From positions 1-64,000 of the forward strand of contig JAFRQD010000046.1 of the NCBI GenBank assembly GCA_017428785.1: 64,000 nt of DNA, written 5' to 3'. Position numbers and translations under genes: made by a program. Below are positions 25,766 to 34,644 of the stretch, in pieces (position 1 is the first letter of the stretch; every line of letters starts with the position of its first letter). The notes beneath the pieces are model-generated. The model was not told where the DNA came from and made no database searches. It saw only the letters and a program-made list of their open reading frames with translations. This DNA comes from Bacteroidaceae bacterium (lineage in GTDB: Bacteria; Bacteroidota; Bacteroidia; Bacteroidales; Bacteroidaceae).

Positions 25766-28102
25766 ATGAAAAAGACTTTAAAAACATTTGCACTCATGTT
25801 GCTGACGGCTTTAGCTTTCAGTAGCTGTGTTGACGTTCCCGCTCCATTCAATCTGCCTGACAAGAGCAGCAACGGCGGTGGCTCATCAGAAGTAGTAGGC
25901 ATTTCTGCGACTTGCAAGGAAGCTCTGGATATTATCAATGCCTTGAGCAATGGTGGGGCTACAAGCCAAACCTATGTGGTAACAGGTTACATTACTGATG
26001 TCTTCGCTATTAGTGGCAAGCCATGCTTCTGGATGGCTGACACTCCTGATGGCGGTAAGGTTATCGAGGCATTTGCTGCTTCATTACCTGAAGGAGTGGC
26101 CGCTTTCGAAATTGGTATGAAGGTGAAGGTAACAGGTAAACTCAAGAAATATGTTAAGAACGATAACGTTACCCCTGAAGTTGAGAACCCCACAGTTGTA
26201 GTTCTTGAGAATGGTGGCGGATCTTCATCAGGAGAATCAACACTGATTGACTTTACTAAGGGGCAAGGCTCTTGGACCATCAATAGTGTAAGTGGTCCTG
26301 AAGTCTGGACCAATAGCTCACAATATGGTCAAGTAGCAAGCGGCTTTATTGACAATGGCTGCAAAGCTGCTGAAGGATGGCTGATATCTCCGGAGATTGA
26401 CTTGACAAATAGCACGAATACCCAGATTGTCCTCAACGAGGCAGTCAACAAGATTGCAACTGGCAGTAGTGTGGATTCGCAGTGCCAAGTGCTTGCCTGT
26501 CTGAGTGGTGACGCAAGCGGGGCCAACAATTGGCAGCTCCTTACAGCAGACAAGCGTCCGGCAGGCACAAGCTGGACTTTCCAGGACGATACATTCAATG
26601 CTTCTGCTTTTGACGGCAAGAAGATTCTGCTTGCTTTCAAGTACATCAGCACGGATAGTAGTGCGCCTTCATGGGAAATAAAGGCCGTCAAGTTAAGGAA
26701 TGGTAATGGCAGCCAAGGCAGTGGTGACAATGGTGGCGGTTCAAGTACATCTGGTTCCTCAAAGCAGAGTCCGCTTTCCGTTGCTCAAGCTAAGAATGCC
26801 AGCGGAAACAACTATGTGAAGGGATATATTGTAGGATATGTTGATGGAATGACTTTGGCTTCTGGTGCAACATTTGCAGTTCCGTCTAATGCAGAAACAG
26901 AAATACTATTGGCAGATTCGCCCGATGAGACTAACCCGGACAATGCATTCCCAGTTCAGCTTCCTACTGGAGCGATTCGCGACGCATTAGAACTCTCGGC
27001 TCATCCTGATTATTTAAAGCAGGAAGTCCTGTTGTATGGCTCTTTGGAGAAATACTTCGGTGTGCAGGGCATGAAGAGTACCTCATGGGCTCAAATCAAT
27101 GGCCAATCCTTTGGCGTAGATCCAGAGGGAGGCAGTAGTAGCGGGGACAATACAGGAGAAGGAGAATCTGCAACTCCTCAAGGCAACGGAACATTAGATA
27201 ATCCCTATAATGTCGCTGGAGCAATAAACTTTGTAATAAGTTTAGGCTCTGACGTTGCTTCCCCCCAGGAAGTATATGTTAAGGGCATTGTTAAGGCCAA
27301 TACTACAAATCAAAGTAAGTTTGAACAGTATGGCGACATGACCTTTACCATGATAGACAAGAATTACGAGAATGCGGAGTTCCTTGCATATCAGGTTTTA
27401 GGTCTTGAGAACAAGAAATTCACTGACATAAATGATATCAAACCAGGTGATGAGGTGGTTGTATATGGAAAGGTTGTCTATTTTAAGGGCAACACTCCCG
27501 AAACGAGCAAGGGTACTGCACATGTATATAGTATAAATGGAAAGACTCAGTCCGATAACGGACAGGGTGGTAATGGCGACGATACGCCTCCCACTCCTGG
27601 CCCTGGTGGCGAAGAGGTAAACGAACTTGTCAATGGTAATTTCGAGGAGTGGGTGAGTGCCTCAGAGCCTCTTGGATGGAAGTCGGTAAGCTCTGCAAGC
27701 AGTGCAACCGTAGAGCAATTCCAGGACTCTCACGACCAAGGAACCTTTTCTTGCCTTATTAAAGCAAATCCAGACACAAATATGCGTCTTGCCACTCAGG
27801 AAATTACTCTTGCCGCAGGAACCTATGTCTTCTCCTTCTATGCTAAAGCAGCGTCGGCCTCATATGCTCAGACTCGCATCGGCTATGTGCCCATAAAGGC
27901 CGACGGCAGCGTGGATTCATATAAATACAATAGTGCATTCTTCGACATCAATAATAATGAGTGGACTTATATTGAGAACGAATTTACGCTGACAGCGGAA
28001 ACTAAGGTTTGTCTCCTTGTTATGAATCCAAAGAGCAACAAAGACAAGCAATATGAGGCTCAGGACATCCTCGTCGACGATGCCGCTTTGGTAAAGAAAT
28101 AA
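25766..28102 (+). CDS. multidomain lipoprotein with OB-fold and ligand-binding modules
   Basis: A 778-residue lipoprotein (lipobox SSC near residue 20). Modules follow in series, separated by Gly/Ser-rich linkers (GGGSSSGES, GSQGSGDNGGGSST, GGSSSGDNTGEGES): an OB-like domain at about 45-150 (YVVTGYITDVFAISG), a choice-of-anchor/jellyroll-like domain at about 155-312 (ends WEIKAVKLRNG), a second OB-like domain of DUF6359 type at about 335-455 (YVKGYIVGYVDG), a third at about 475-600 (VYVKGIVKAN, VVVYGKVVYFKG), and a terminal carbohydrate-module-like domain from about 620 (LVNGNFEEW, DILVDDAALVKK). Three repeated OB-type modules suggest a multivalent surface binder. No enzyme motif seen. Confidence 0.7.
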   Translation: MKKTLKTFALMLLTALAFSSCVDVPAPFNLPDKSSNGGGSSEVVGISATCKEALDIINALSNGGATSQTYVVTGYITDVFAISGKPCFWMADTPDGGKVIEAFAASLPEGVAAFEIGMKVKVTGKLKKYVKNDNVTPEVENPTVVVLENGGGSSSGESTLIDFTKGQGSWTINSVSGPEVWTNSSQYGQVASGFIDNGCKAAEGWLISPEIDLTNSTNTQIVLNEAVNKIATGSSVDSQCQVLACLSGDASGANNWQLLTADKRPAGTSWTFQDDTFNASAFDGKKILLAFKYISTDSSAPSWEIKAVKLRNGNGSQGSGDNGGGSSTSGSSKQSPLSVAQAKNASGNNYVKGYIVGYVDGMTLASGATFAVPSNAETEILLADSPDETNPDNAFPVQLPTGAIRDALELSAHPDYLKQEVLLYGSLEKYFGVQGMKSTSWAQINGQSFGVDPEGGSSSGDNTGEGESATPQGNGTLDNPYNVAGAINFVISLGSDVASPQEVYVKGIVKANTTNQSKFEQYGDMTFTMIDKNYENAEFLAYQVLGLENKKFTDINDIKPGDEVVVYGKVVYFKGNTPETSKGTAHVYSINGKTQSDNGQGGNGDDTPPTPGPGGEEVNELVNGNFEEWVSASEPLGWKSVSSASSATVEQFQDSHDQGTFSCLIKANPDTNMRLATQEITLAAGTYVFSFYAKAASASYAQTRIGYVPIKADGSVDSYKYNSAFFDINNNEWTYIENEFTLTAETKVCLLVMNPKSNKDKQYEAQDILVDDAALVKK

Positions 28103-28108
28103 AGCGAC

Positions 28109-29011
28109 ATGAAACACTCCATATTGTCCTGCCTGATTCTTATGCTGTGCCCAATTCTTTGGGCACAGCAATATGCCACTATCCTCTATCGGCAGACGGA
28201 ATTGCCTCGTGCTGTTCCTGTGGTTGAGATAGATTCGGTTGTCGTTCGGGATGTTGCTGAGGTGGATGCCACCTATTTTGCAACGCCCAAGGACACGGTC
28301 TATGTGGCACAAGTACGCGAATCGCATTGGAAGGGAAAGAGAATTGGCTTCCTTGGCGACAGCATTACGCAGTTTGCCGAGTATGTCAATTCGTATGCCA
28401 GCTTGACAGGATGTACGGCTGTCAACTATGGGGTTTCTGCCACTCACATGGCAAAAAGCAGTTCCAGCGACACGAATGCTTTTGAGAGGCGATACAGCAG
28501 TATGGCCAGGAACCTTGATATGGTCATTGTCTTTGGCGGTACCAACGACTTTGGTCATACCACAACGGCTGCCTTCGGAGAGTTTAGCGACGGGACGAAA
28601 AGCAGCAAATACACATTCTATGCTGGGCTCCACCGTCTCTTCAAGGGGCTGAAGACTCGTTATCCCGATATTCCTGTCGTCGTCATGCTGCCTATACATC
28701 ATGGCACGGAGATTGATCAGAAGGAGTATATCATTAACTCTGACAATACGATTACAGAGGGAACAAATGCCACGACGGGCAAGACTTTCCGCGAATATGT
28801 CAACGCCATTCGAGAGGTGGCTGCCTACTATTCCCTTATAGTTCTGGATGCTTACAGCTATTCAGGCCTGACGCCCATGACGGAGATAGGTGCGTCGAAC
28901 CGAAAGTTCTTCCGCGATGGTTTGCACCTGAATGAAGCGGGAGGCTTGCGCCTGGCTCGCTGGATGTATCCTCAACTTGAAGCTGTTTACGAAATGTATT
29001 ATGATTTTTAA
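28109..29011 (+). CDS. exported SGNH/GDSL-family hydrolase
   Basis: A 300-residue esterase-like protein with a signal peptide (1-19, LWAQ) and an SGNH fold in the C-terminal two thirds. Block I is FLGDSIT at residues 81-87 with Ser85 as nucleophile; block III is GGTNDFG with Asn146; block V is DGLHLN with Asp270 and His273. The first 70 residues form a short N-terminal module of unknown type. It starts six bases after the preceding lipoprotein stop and ends directly against the next ATG (29012), so it is in the same operon. A deacetylase or phospho/acyl esterase acting on polysaccharide or lipid is likely; substrate unknown. Confidence 0.85.
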   Translation: MKHSILSCLILMLCPILWAQQYATILYRQTELPRAVPVVEIDSVVVRDVAEVDATYFATPKDTVYVAQVRESHWKGKRIGFLGDSITQFAEYVNSYASLTGCTAVNYGVSATHMAKSSSSDTNAFERRYSSMARNLDMVIVFGGTNDFGHTTTAAFGEFSDGTKSSKYTFYAGLHRLFKGLKTRYPDIPVVVMLPIHHGTEIDQKEYIINSDNTITEGTNATTGKTFREYVNAIREVAAYYSLIVLDAYSYSGLTPMTEIGASNRKFFRDGLHLNEAGGLRLARWMYPQLEAVYEMYYDF

Positions 29012-29899
29012 ATGAGAAGATACCTTATATATTTGCTCCTTACTTTCTGCAATTTGTCCTTTGTCCACGCATTTGTCGTGGAGATAGATGGCATTTGCTA
29101 CGAGATTATCGGTTCTTTGGCTGCTGTCACTCATCAGGAATGGGAGCGCATTGATGGATGGTATGTCGGCGATATTGTTATCCCTGAGCAGATAACTTAT
29201 AAAGGTCAGACCTACAATGTCCGTTCTGTCGACGAGAATGCTTTCGCTTATCAGGAGGAGCTGACATCCGTTAAGTTTCCATCTACCGTCCGTGCTTTCA
29301 GTGCATGCGCCTTCATTGGATGTACGAAACTGCGCCAAGTATCTGCTTCCGACAATCTTCTGGTCATTGGAAGTTCTGCTTTCACGGGGTGTACATCCCT
29401 CCAGTCGATAGCTTTGCCTCGTTCTTCAAAGAAGGTCGATACGCTTTCGTTCTATTGCTGTGCTTCCCTTTCTTCGCTGATTCTGCCGCATCGCATTCGT
29501 ACTGTCTGTCAGGGAGCGCTCGAGCATCTCCCTTCGTTGAAGAATCTGTACCTGTTTGCTTCCGAGCCACCGGTTGCTGAGCAGGGAGCCTTCACGCTTT
29601 CCGACCAGAAGCGTTGCACCTTGCATGTCCCGAAGGAAACCCTCGAGAAGTATCAGCAGTCGCCAGACTGGCAGGATTTCTATCGCATTGTGCCGCTCAC
29701 TGATGCAGAATATGCAAGGCAGAACTACCATCGAGGTGACATCAACGACGACGGCAAGGTCGATGCCTTGGATCTGGAATTGATGCGTCTCATCATAGTT
29801 AACCTGCCCGATGATTCGGCTGTTCGTTGGGCTGCAGATATCAATGAAGACGGGAAAGTCAATGCCGCAGATTATGTCCTGCTGGCAAAGCGTCTGTAG
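29012..29899 (+). CDS. BspA-type leucine-rich repeat protein with C-terminal dockerin-like domain
   Basis: A 295-residue exported protein: signal peptide 1-20, then LRR_5/BspA-type repeats at about 50-220 with the pattern NAFxxxxxLTSVxFPxxVxxFSxxAFxGCTxL, and at the end two calcium-binding EF-like loops, GDINDDGKVDALDLELM and ADINEDGKVNAADYVLL (residues about 242-294), which is the dockerin type I layout. Dockerins bind cohesins in cellulosomes, but in Bacteroidetes similar domains often close secreted proteins with no known cohesin; I see no cohesin in this window. The ATG follows the GDSL stop with no gap. Confidence 0.82.
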   Translation: MRRYLIYLLLTFCNLSFVHAFVVEIDGICYEIIGSLAAVTHQEWERIDGWYVGDIVIPEQITYKGQTYNVRSVDENAFAYQEELTSVKFPSTVRAFSACAFIGCTKLRQVSASDNLLVIGSSAFTGCTSLQSIALPRSSKKVDTLSFYCCASLSSLILPHRIRTVCQGALEHLPSLKNLYLFASEPPVAEQGAFTLSDQKRCTLHVPKETLEKYQQSPDWQDFYRIVPLTDAEYARQNYHRGDINDDGKVDALDLELMRLIIVNLPDDSAVRWAADINEDGKVNAADYVLLAKRL

Positions 29900-29977
29900 C
29901 TGGTATCATTTATCATAATAAAGCAGTAAAGTAATAAAACTAATAATGAATAACTATTAAAGAAATAACGAAATACT

Positions 29978-31552
29978 ATGAAAGTAAGAAACCTTTTGGC
30001 GGCATTGTCGCTAATGCTGGTTGGTGTGCAGGCATTGAATGCACAGAAGATGTTGGTCAAGTTGACAGACAAACAATATGCGGAATATGATGTCTCGCAA
30101 GTTGAACTCGTCACGTTCGTTGACGGGTATGTTGACCTTGGCCTGCCCAGCGGGACTTTGTGGGCGACATGCAATGTGGGTGCAAGCAGTCCCGAGGATT
30201 TCGGCGAGCACTTTGCCTGGGGCGAGACGCAGCCGAAGCAGCGCTATGCGTGGGACACTTACTTTGACACTGAGGATGGTAAGACATTCAACAAGTATAA
30301 CAACGATGGCGGCCTGACAGAGCTTCAGTCCGAGGACGATGCCGCGACGGCTAACTTTGGCGAGGGCTGGCGGATACCAAGCAAAGCTCAAATAGAAGAA
30401 CTGGCCAACAGTAGCTATACGACGACCGTATGGACTACGCAGAACGGTGTCAATGGCTTAAGGGTTACAGGCAAGAACGGTAATTCTATTTTCCTGCCTG
30501 CTGCTGGTTTCTGCAACGGCATAGGTGTCACCAGCGGCGGCTCAATGGGCTTCTATTGTACGAGTTCTCTCAATACGAACAACTCCAACACCGCGGAAAT
30601 CATGCACTTCATTTCGAGCGGCTTCAACAATCTCTTCAGCGGTCGCCAATTTGGCTTCAGCATCCGTCCGGTTGTGTATCAGAAGGCTCCGAAACTTGTC
30701 ACCGAAATTGTGCTGAACAATACATCGCTTAGTATGTCCATAGATGACACACAGATGCTCACAGCTACTGTCTTGCCGGAGAACGCTACTTACAAGACCC
30801 TGTTATGGGATAGCAACAACAGAGCCGTGGCAACCGTCAGCAAAGACGGCTTTGTGACAGCCATAAAAAAGGGCACGGCCACCATTACCTGCATTGCCAC
30901 AGACGGCAGTGGCAAGAAGGCTGCATGTCAGGTGAATGTTTTAGATAAAACATTTAAGGCGTGTCCCGATAACAACCATCCCCATGTCATCGACCTCGGC
31001 TTGGAATGGAGCAATTGGGCTTGTTGCAACATCGGTGCGAGCAGCCCTCTGGAATATGGCAATTACTATGCTTGGGGCGAGACGGCACCCAAAAGTGTGT
31101 ATACCAGAGATACGTACGCCTATTATGATCATAATACGTATTCTTATACCATAGTTGGCAATGACCCGGGCCCATGGTATGTGGGGGTTGACGGTACGGA
31201 ATATGATGCCGCAGTCGTTAATTGGGGCAACAACGGTTGGCAGATGCCGAGCACCTCCCTACAAAGAGAGCTTGTCGAAAAATGCTCCAGAGAGTGGACT
31301 CAGCTGAACGGTGTGAACGGTATTCTTGTGACCGGCCCGAATGGAGGTCAGATCTTCCTTCCTGCCGCCGGCTACCGCGATGGAAGCGATCTCATAGATG
31401 CGGAAGAAGAAGGGTACTACTGGAGCGGTTCGTATGGAGATGAGAACTATACGGAATGTGGAAGCTACCTGGAATTTGATTCTTCTAACTGGAGGTATGA
31501 TGATGGAGATCGCTACAAGGGGTTTACTATCCGCGCCGTGCAATTGAAATAG
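29978..31552 (+). CDS. exported protein: two FISUMP-like domains around a BIg_2 domain
   Basis: A 524-residue secreted protein with a signal peptide (1-22, LNAQ). Residues 50-230 and 330-524 are two copies of a Fibrobacter-succinogenes-major-paralogous-domain-like module; shared marks are VDLGLPSGTLWATCNVGAS / IDLGLEWSNWACCNIGASS, HFAWGETQPK / YYAWGETAPK, W(R/Q)(I/M)PS, IFLPAAG and FSIRPV / FTIRAV. Between them, about 240-320, lies a bacterial Ig-like group 2 domain (LNNTSLSMSIDDTQMLTATVLPENAT core). Residues 23-50 match the short KLTDKQYAEYDVSQVE leader found before such domains. Function unknown; probably surface-exposed. Confidence 0.75.
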   Translation: MKVRNLLAALSLMLVGVQALNAQKMLVKLTDKQYAEYDVSQVELVTFVDGYVDLGLPSGTLWATCNVGASSPEDFGEHFAWGETQPKQRYAWDTYFDTEDGKTFNKYNNDGGLTELQSEDDAATANFGEGWRIPSKAQIEELANSSYTTTVWTTQNGVNGLRVTGKNGNSIFLPAAGFCNGIGVTSGGSMGFYCTSSLNTNNSNTAEIMHFISSGFNNLFSGRQFGFSIRPVVYQKAPKLVTEIVLNNTSLSMSIDDTQMLTATVLPENATYKTLLWDSNNRAVATVSKDGFVTAIKKGTATITCIATDGSGKKAACQVNVLDKTFKACPDNNHPHVIDLGLEWSNWACCNIGASSPLEYGNYYAWGETAPKSVYTRDTYAYYDHNTYSYTIVGNDPGPWYVGVDGTEYDAAVVNWGNNGWQMPSTSLQRELVEKCSREWTQLNGVNGILVTGPNGGQIFLPAAGYRDGSDLIDAEEEGYYWSGSYGDENYTECGSYLEFDSSNWRYDDGDRYKGFTIRAVQLK

Positions 31553-31626
31553 GTCTGTCGACATGTCGGAAAGCCTGGCCTCGATTCCATTAACCTTTCA
31601 GGCTGAATCCTCCGGACAACAATGGC

Positions 31627-32418
31627 TTATTTGGAATCATAGATAATTTTCTTCCCGTTCCGGATGACAATTTTGCTGTTCTTTGTAGCGGGGCGTCCAC
31701 TCAAATCGAACGGCTTGGCTCCCTGTCTATTGGAGAAGGTGGGGGCGAGGCGTGTTGCTTCCGTCACTATAATCGTGCGAGCCAAAGAGGCGTTGCGATT
31801 CTCAACAAACGAGCCGTTTGCTGTGCCTGCATGAAACAGTCGTGAGCCCTTGGCATCGGTGTATTTGCTGTATTTGTCGAGCCCTTCGTCGGCTTCCTCG
31901 TCGCCGCCCATGAAATCAATCTTGTAGGTGCCGGGTTTCGCGTCTTCGGGAACGGTGACGAGGAATGTGACGCGAATGCTGTCGCAGCCATTCCGCCAAC
32001 ATGCTGAGATGTTCTTCGGAATCTTTGTGACGCTCTTGAAAGCCGTCCAGCTGTAGCCCGTTCTGGGGCAAGCGGAATTGTAGAATTGCGAGAGTTTTTC
32101 GCTATACTCCATATCGTGGGCGCTGTTGACTTTTGAGCCGTCCTGATAGTAAACCCAGTCCTCGGCAAATTGCTGGTGAGCGCCTGCAGGAACAGTTACC
32201 GACCAGCCTTTCGGCACACGCACCCCTGCATAGCTCCAGTCTGTCACGAAGTTCTGGGGGTCGGAGCCGTCGTCAACAACTGTAAAACTGACCTCAAAGG
32301 TCTGCCCGGGCTCCACCTCACTCGGAGCAAAAGTGGAGATGAGCTTGTAGCAGGAACTTACAAGACAACAGACAACTGTCAACAGACAACAGAGGAGAAG
32401 ATATTTGGTAGGCTTCAT
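31627..32418 (-). CDS. exported lipoprotein with type IX-like tail
   Basis: A 263-residue protein with a lipoprotein signal (CCLVSSC near residue 23). The body is a beta-sandwich-like domain (SEVEPGQTFEVSFTVVDDG, VPKGWSVTVPAG, RVTFLVTVPEDAKPGTYKIDF), as in extracellular Ig-like or invasion-associated modules. The end, FDLSGRPATKNSKIVIRNGKKI, resembles the sorting tail seen on two other proteins in this window, although a lipobox together with such a tail is unusual. The DUF5005-like gene lies 17 bp upstream, so the two probably form an operon. No enzyme motif. Confidence 0.65.
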   Translation of the reverse strand: MKPTKYLLLCCLLTVVCCLVSSCYKLISTFAPSEVEPGQTFEVSFTVVDDGSDPQNFVTDWSYAGVRVPKGWSVTVPAGAHQQFAEDWVYYQDGSKVNSAHDMEYSEKLSQFYNSACPRTGYSWTAFKSVTKIPKNISACWRNGCDSIRVTFLVTVPEDAKPGTYKIDFMGGDEEADEGLDKYSKYTDAKGSRLFHAGTANGSFVENRNASLARTIIVTEATRLAPTFSNRQGAKPFDLSGRPATKNSKIVIRNGKKIIYDSK

Positions 32419-32435
32419 ATTTCAATGGTCAATGT

Positions 32436-33785
32436 TCAATCGTCGAATATTGCTTTCCAGTTATAGACGCGGAAGAAGTAGGGGCGGTAGAAATCGGCCG
32501 AACCTTTCGCATTGAAGTTGTCCCAGAAGTCCTTGCAATCCGTATTGGTGGAGAAGACCAGCTCGCCCTCTCTGGAGAGCGACTGATGCAGGTGCGGCAT
32601 ATAGAAATGCTGGTAAGTGCGCGTTCCCAGCTTGTCGAGCACATACGGCATCGTCCATAGCTGGTGGCATTCCTCAAACGGTCCCCATGGATTGCGGCTT
32701 CGCATGATATAGACCTGCTTTCCGAAGGGGAAGCCCTGCCCTGTCATGTAGTACCAGTCGCCCTCCTTGAAGACCCATGCTGTCGAGACACTGCGCGAAC
32801 TGATGGCCGAGCGCCTGACCTCCGCATCTGTGGGGTAGGAGCTTTGCCATTGGAAAGTCCCGTTCGCGTTGGCCACATAGTATTCCCAAGGCGAGCGAAG
32901 GTCGTGCGTTTGCGAGCGGGCCACAACGGGCGAAGAGGTGTTGATTGCGTCATCGGCCTTCTTCTTGTACTGGTAGCAAGCATAGAGGTATGTGTGGCCG
33001 TCCTCGTCCTCCCAAAGTGTACCGCCATAGCCAATCGGGTCTTGCTCGAAGAAATTGTGATCTACGCTCAAGAGCTTGAGGTAAGTTGAGCTGCCGGGTG
33101 TACCCTCGAGCGAATAGATGGCCAGAGCCTTGTTGTCGCTTTGCATCAGGTTCTCCGAGCCGTTATAGACGCCAGCCCAAAGCACTTGCAGCTGGCCGTC
33201 CACCACTGTGCCGTCGCCCGCCCAATAGAGGTATGTCTGGTCTATCTCGCCGTTCTTGATCTGAGCTTCCGTCTTCTCTCCTTTAGGATGACGAAGGTGT
33301 GTGCGTGCATGGTAATAGCCGCTAGCCGACGAATTGGAGCGCTGCACCCAATCGGCCAGCCATTTGAGGTCGGAGCTCTTGGTGCCAGGCAGCCCGTCGT
33401 CGCCAGGGATCTGCACCATGATGGAGTTGCGGGGGAAGCTGCACGACTGCCGGATACGAGTCGTTGCTCCTGTTACTTTGCCGTAGAAGCTGTCGTTGAA
33501 GCTCCAGAAGACATTTCCGTCGGGCAGGGCTACGGTTTGCACCCCGTCGCCGCCGTTCCAGCCAAGCGTCCTCGTGAACAGAGCGTCGTAGAGCTTGTCC
33601 TTATAGACATAGACATTTCGGTTCGCATTGTTGTGGGGCAGGAGCTCCAGCCTCCAGTCTGCATCGGGCTGCGGTGCAGGCCATCGCATAGTGTCGGCGG
33701 CCACCTCGTGTGTCAGGTCGCCTTCAGCCATCGCCTTTTGCATGGAAAGGACGCATAGCAGAGCAAGGAGCAGTAGGGTTCTCAT
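32436..33785 (-). CDS. exported DUF5005-like five-bladed propeller protein
   Basis: A 449-residue exported protein, start at the ATG at 33785 (MRTLLLLALLCVLS, signal peptide ending MAEG). Repeated motifs such as DGNVFWSFNDSFYG, QTYLYWAGDGTVVDGQLQVLWAG, GYGGTLWEDEDGHTYLYA and WYYMTGQGFPFGKQVYIMRS suggest a glycosidase-like beta-propeller (DUF5005/DUF4185 type, related in shape to GH43). Possible acid residues are visible but I cannot assign a catalytic pair. A TACCTTTGC box lies 24 bases upstream. The lipoprotein gene follows it. Could be a glycoside hydrolase or a binding protein. Confidence 0.7.
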   Translation of the reverse strand: MRTLLLLALLCVLSMQKAMAEGDLTHEVAADTMRWPAPQPDADWRLELLPHNNANRNVYVYKDKLYDALFTRTLGWNGGDGVQTVALPDGNVFWSFNDSFYGKVTGATTRIRQSCSFPRNSIMVQIPGDDGLPGTKSSDLKWLADWVQRSNSSASGYYHARTHLRHPKGEKTEAQIKNGEIDQTYLYWAGDGTVVDGQLQVLWAGVYNGSENLMQSDNKALAIYSLEGTPGSSTYLKLLSVDHNFFEQDPIGYGGTLWEDEDGHTYLYACYQYKKKADDAINTSSPVVARSQTHDLRSPWEYYVANANGTFQWQSSYPTDAEVRRSAISSRSVSTAWVFKEGDWYYMTGQGFPFGKQVYIMRSRNPWGPFEECHQLWTMPYVLDKLGTRTYQHFYMPHLHQSLSREGELVFSTNTDCKDFWDNFNAKGSADFYRPYFFRVYNWKAIFDD

Positions 33786-33808
33786 ATCTTTATCGGGCAA
33801 AATCCGCT

Positions 33809-33817
33809 GCAAAGGTA
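33809..33817 (-). promoter_or_regulatory. -7 box for the DUF5005-like gene
   Basis: TACCTTTGC on the minus strand, 24 bases before the ATG at 33785. No good -33 element. Confidence 0.55.
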
Positions 33818-33912
33818 GTGAATTCTTTTTACTTTTCGACGGATTGCTGCAAAAAAAGTGCAAAAATCATGTGGAGCGAAGGCAGTCCGGACAGCCTGAA
33901 AGCCAGGCCTTG

Positions 33913-33999
33913 AAACGCCGGCTGCGGCGATGGCAATCTCCGGCTGCGGCGATGGCAATCCCCGGCTGCGGCGTTGCCCAATTCCGCAGGCGGCGTTTT
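33913..33999. repeat. GC palindrome array D (four units)
   Basis: AAACGCC/GGCGTTT ends enclose three CCGGCTGCGG units and a final CCGCAGGCGG unit, about 22 bp apart. It is in the 394-bp gap between the divergent DUF5005-like gene and the 34180 operon; besides the two -7 boxes I see nothing else in the gap. Confidence 0.85.
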
Positions 34000-34149
34000 C
34001 CGCCCCCGCCTGCCGACCTGAAATCCGCCACTCATCTTGCAGGGAATCATGGTGTTACATGGTGCAGGCAAAGTGTGACAAATGTTCCCTTTCCGTTGCC
34101 GTTAAGATTTTTTTTCATTGTTCACCCCTCATTTTCCATTTATTCTTCG

Positions 34150-34158
34150 TACCTTTGC
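34150..34158 (+). promoter_or_regulatory. -7 box before the kinase/peptidase/PqqD operon
   Basis: TACCTTTGC lies 21 bases upstream of the ATG at 34180. No clear TTTG at -33. Confidence 0.6.
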
Positions 34159-34179
34159 ACCCGATATTATAATTTCTTC

Positions 34180-34644
34180 ATGAAGATAACGAAGTTTATA
34201 GTTTTCATAGGCCTTCTTTTGGTAGCCTCGATGCCCCTCGATGCCAAAACGAGAAGGGTGGGGCAGAAGCCTGTCTATATGATTGGCGTGGGCATCTCGC
34301 TGGTCGATTCGATGGTCTTTATCACCGATATGATGCAGGTGGACAGTGTCACGCTCGAGAAGAAGACGAATTTCCTGATGGACCGGCAGCTCTATTCCTT
34401 CCAGCTGCAACGCTACCTGGAGCAAAACTACAAGGGCGGTCCCTATGTGCCCAGTGTCTTTTTCGGGACGAAAAGGAAGAAGATGGAGCGCCAGTACCTC
34501 TCCCTGCACAAACGCTATGTCAATCGTAAAGACTTGAGAATGGTGCTGGTGGACCAGGGGCAGTTCCGCTTCAAAACGGAAGAATATGTGGAGCAGGAGC
34601 TTGTGGAAATCGAGAAGCCTAAGAAGAAAGACAATAAGAAATGA
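34180..34644 (+). CDS. exported protein of unknown function, first gene of the kinase/PqqD operon
   Basis: A 154-residue protein with a signal peptide (residues 1-22, ending LDAK). The remainder is rich in Met, Lys and Tyr (VYMIGVGISLVDSMVFITDM, FLMDRQLYSFQLQRYLEQNY), ends in a charged Lys/Glu tail, and has no cysteines or recognised motif. The longer frame upstream passes through array D and is not coding; the ATG at 34180 follows a -7 box by 21 bases. Its stop overlaps the next ATG (ATGATG), so it is coupled to the HprK-like gene. Conserved function unknown; a periplasmic partner or target of the system is possible (inference). Confidence 0.7.
   Translation: MKITKFIVFIGLLLVASMPLDAKTRRVGQKPVYMIGVGISLVDSMVFITDMMQVDSVTLEKKTNFLMDRQLYSFQLQRYLEQNYKGGPYVPSVFFGTKRKKMERQYLSLHKRYVNRKDLRMVLVDQGQFRFKTEEYVEQELVEIEKPKKKDNKK

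Noticed and set aside
33628-34644. 338-residue form of the first protein in the kinase operon
   Set aside because: The upstream part is translation of array D and the promoter; the ATG at 34180 starts a signal peptide.
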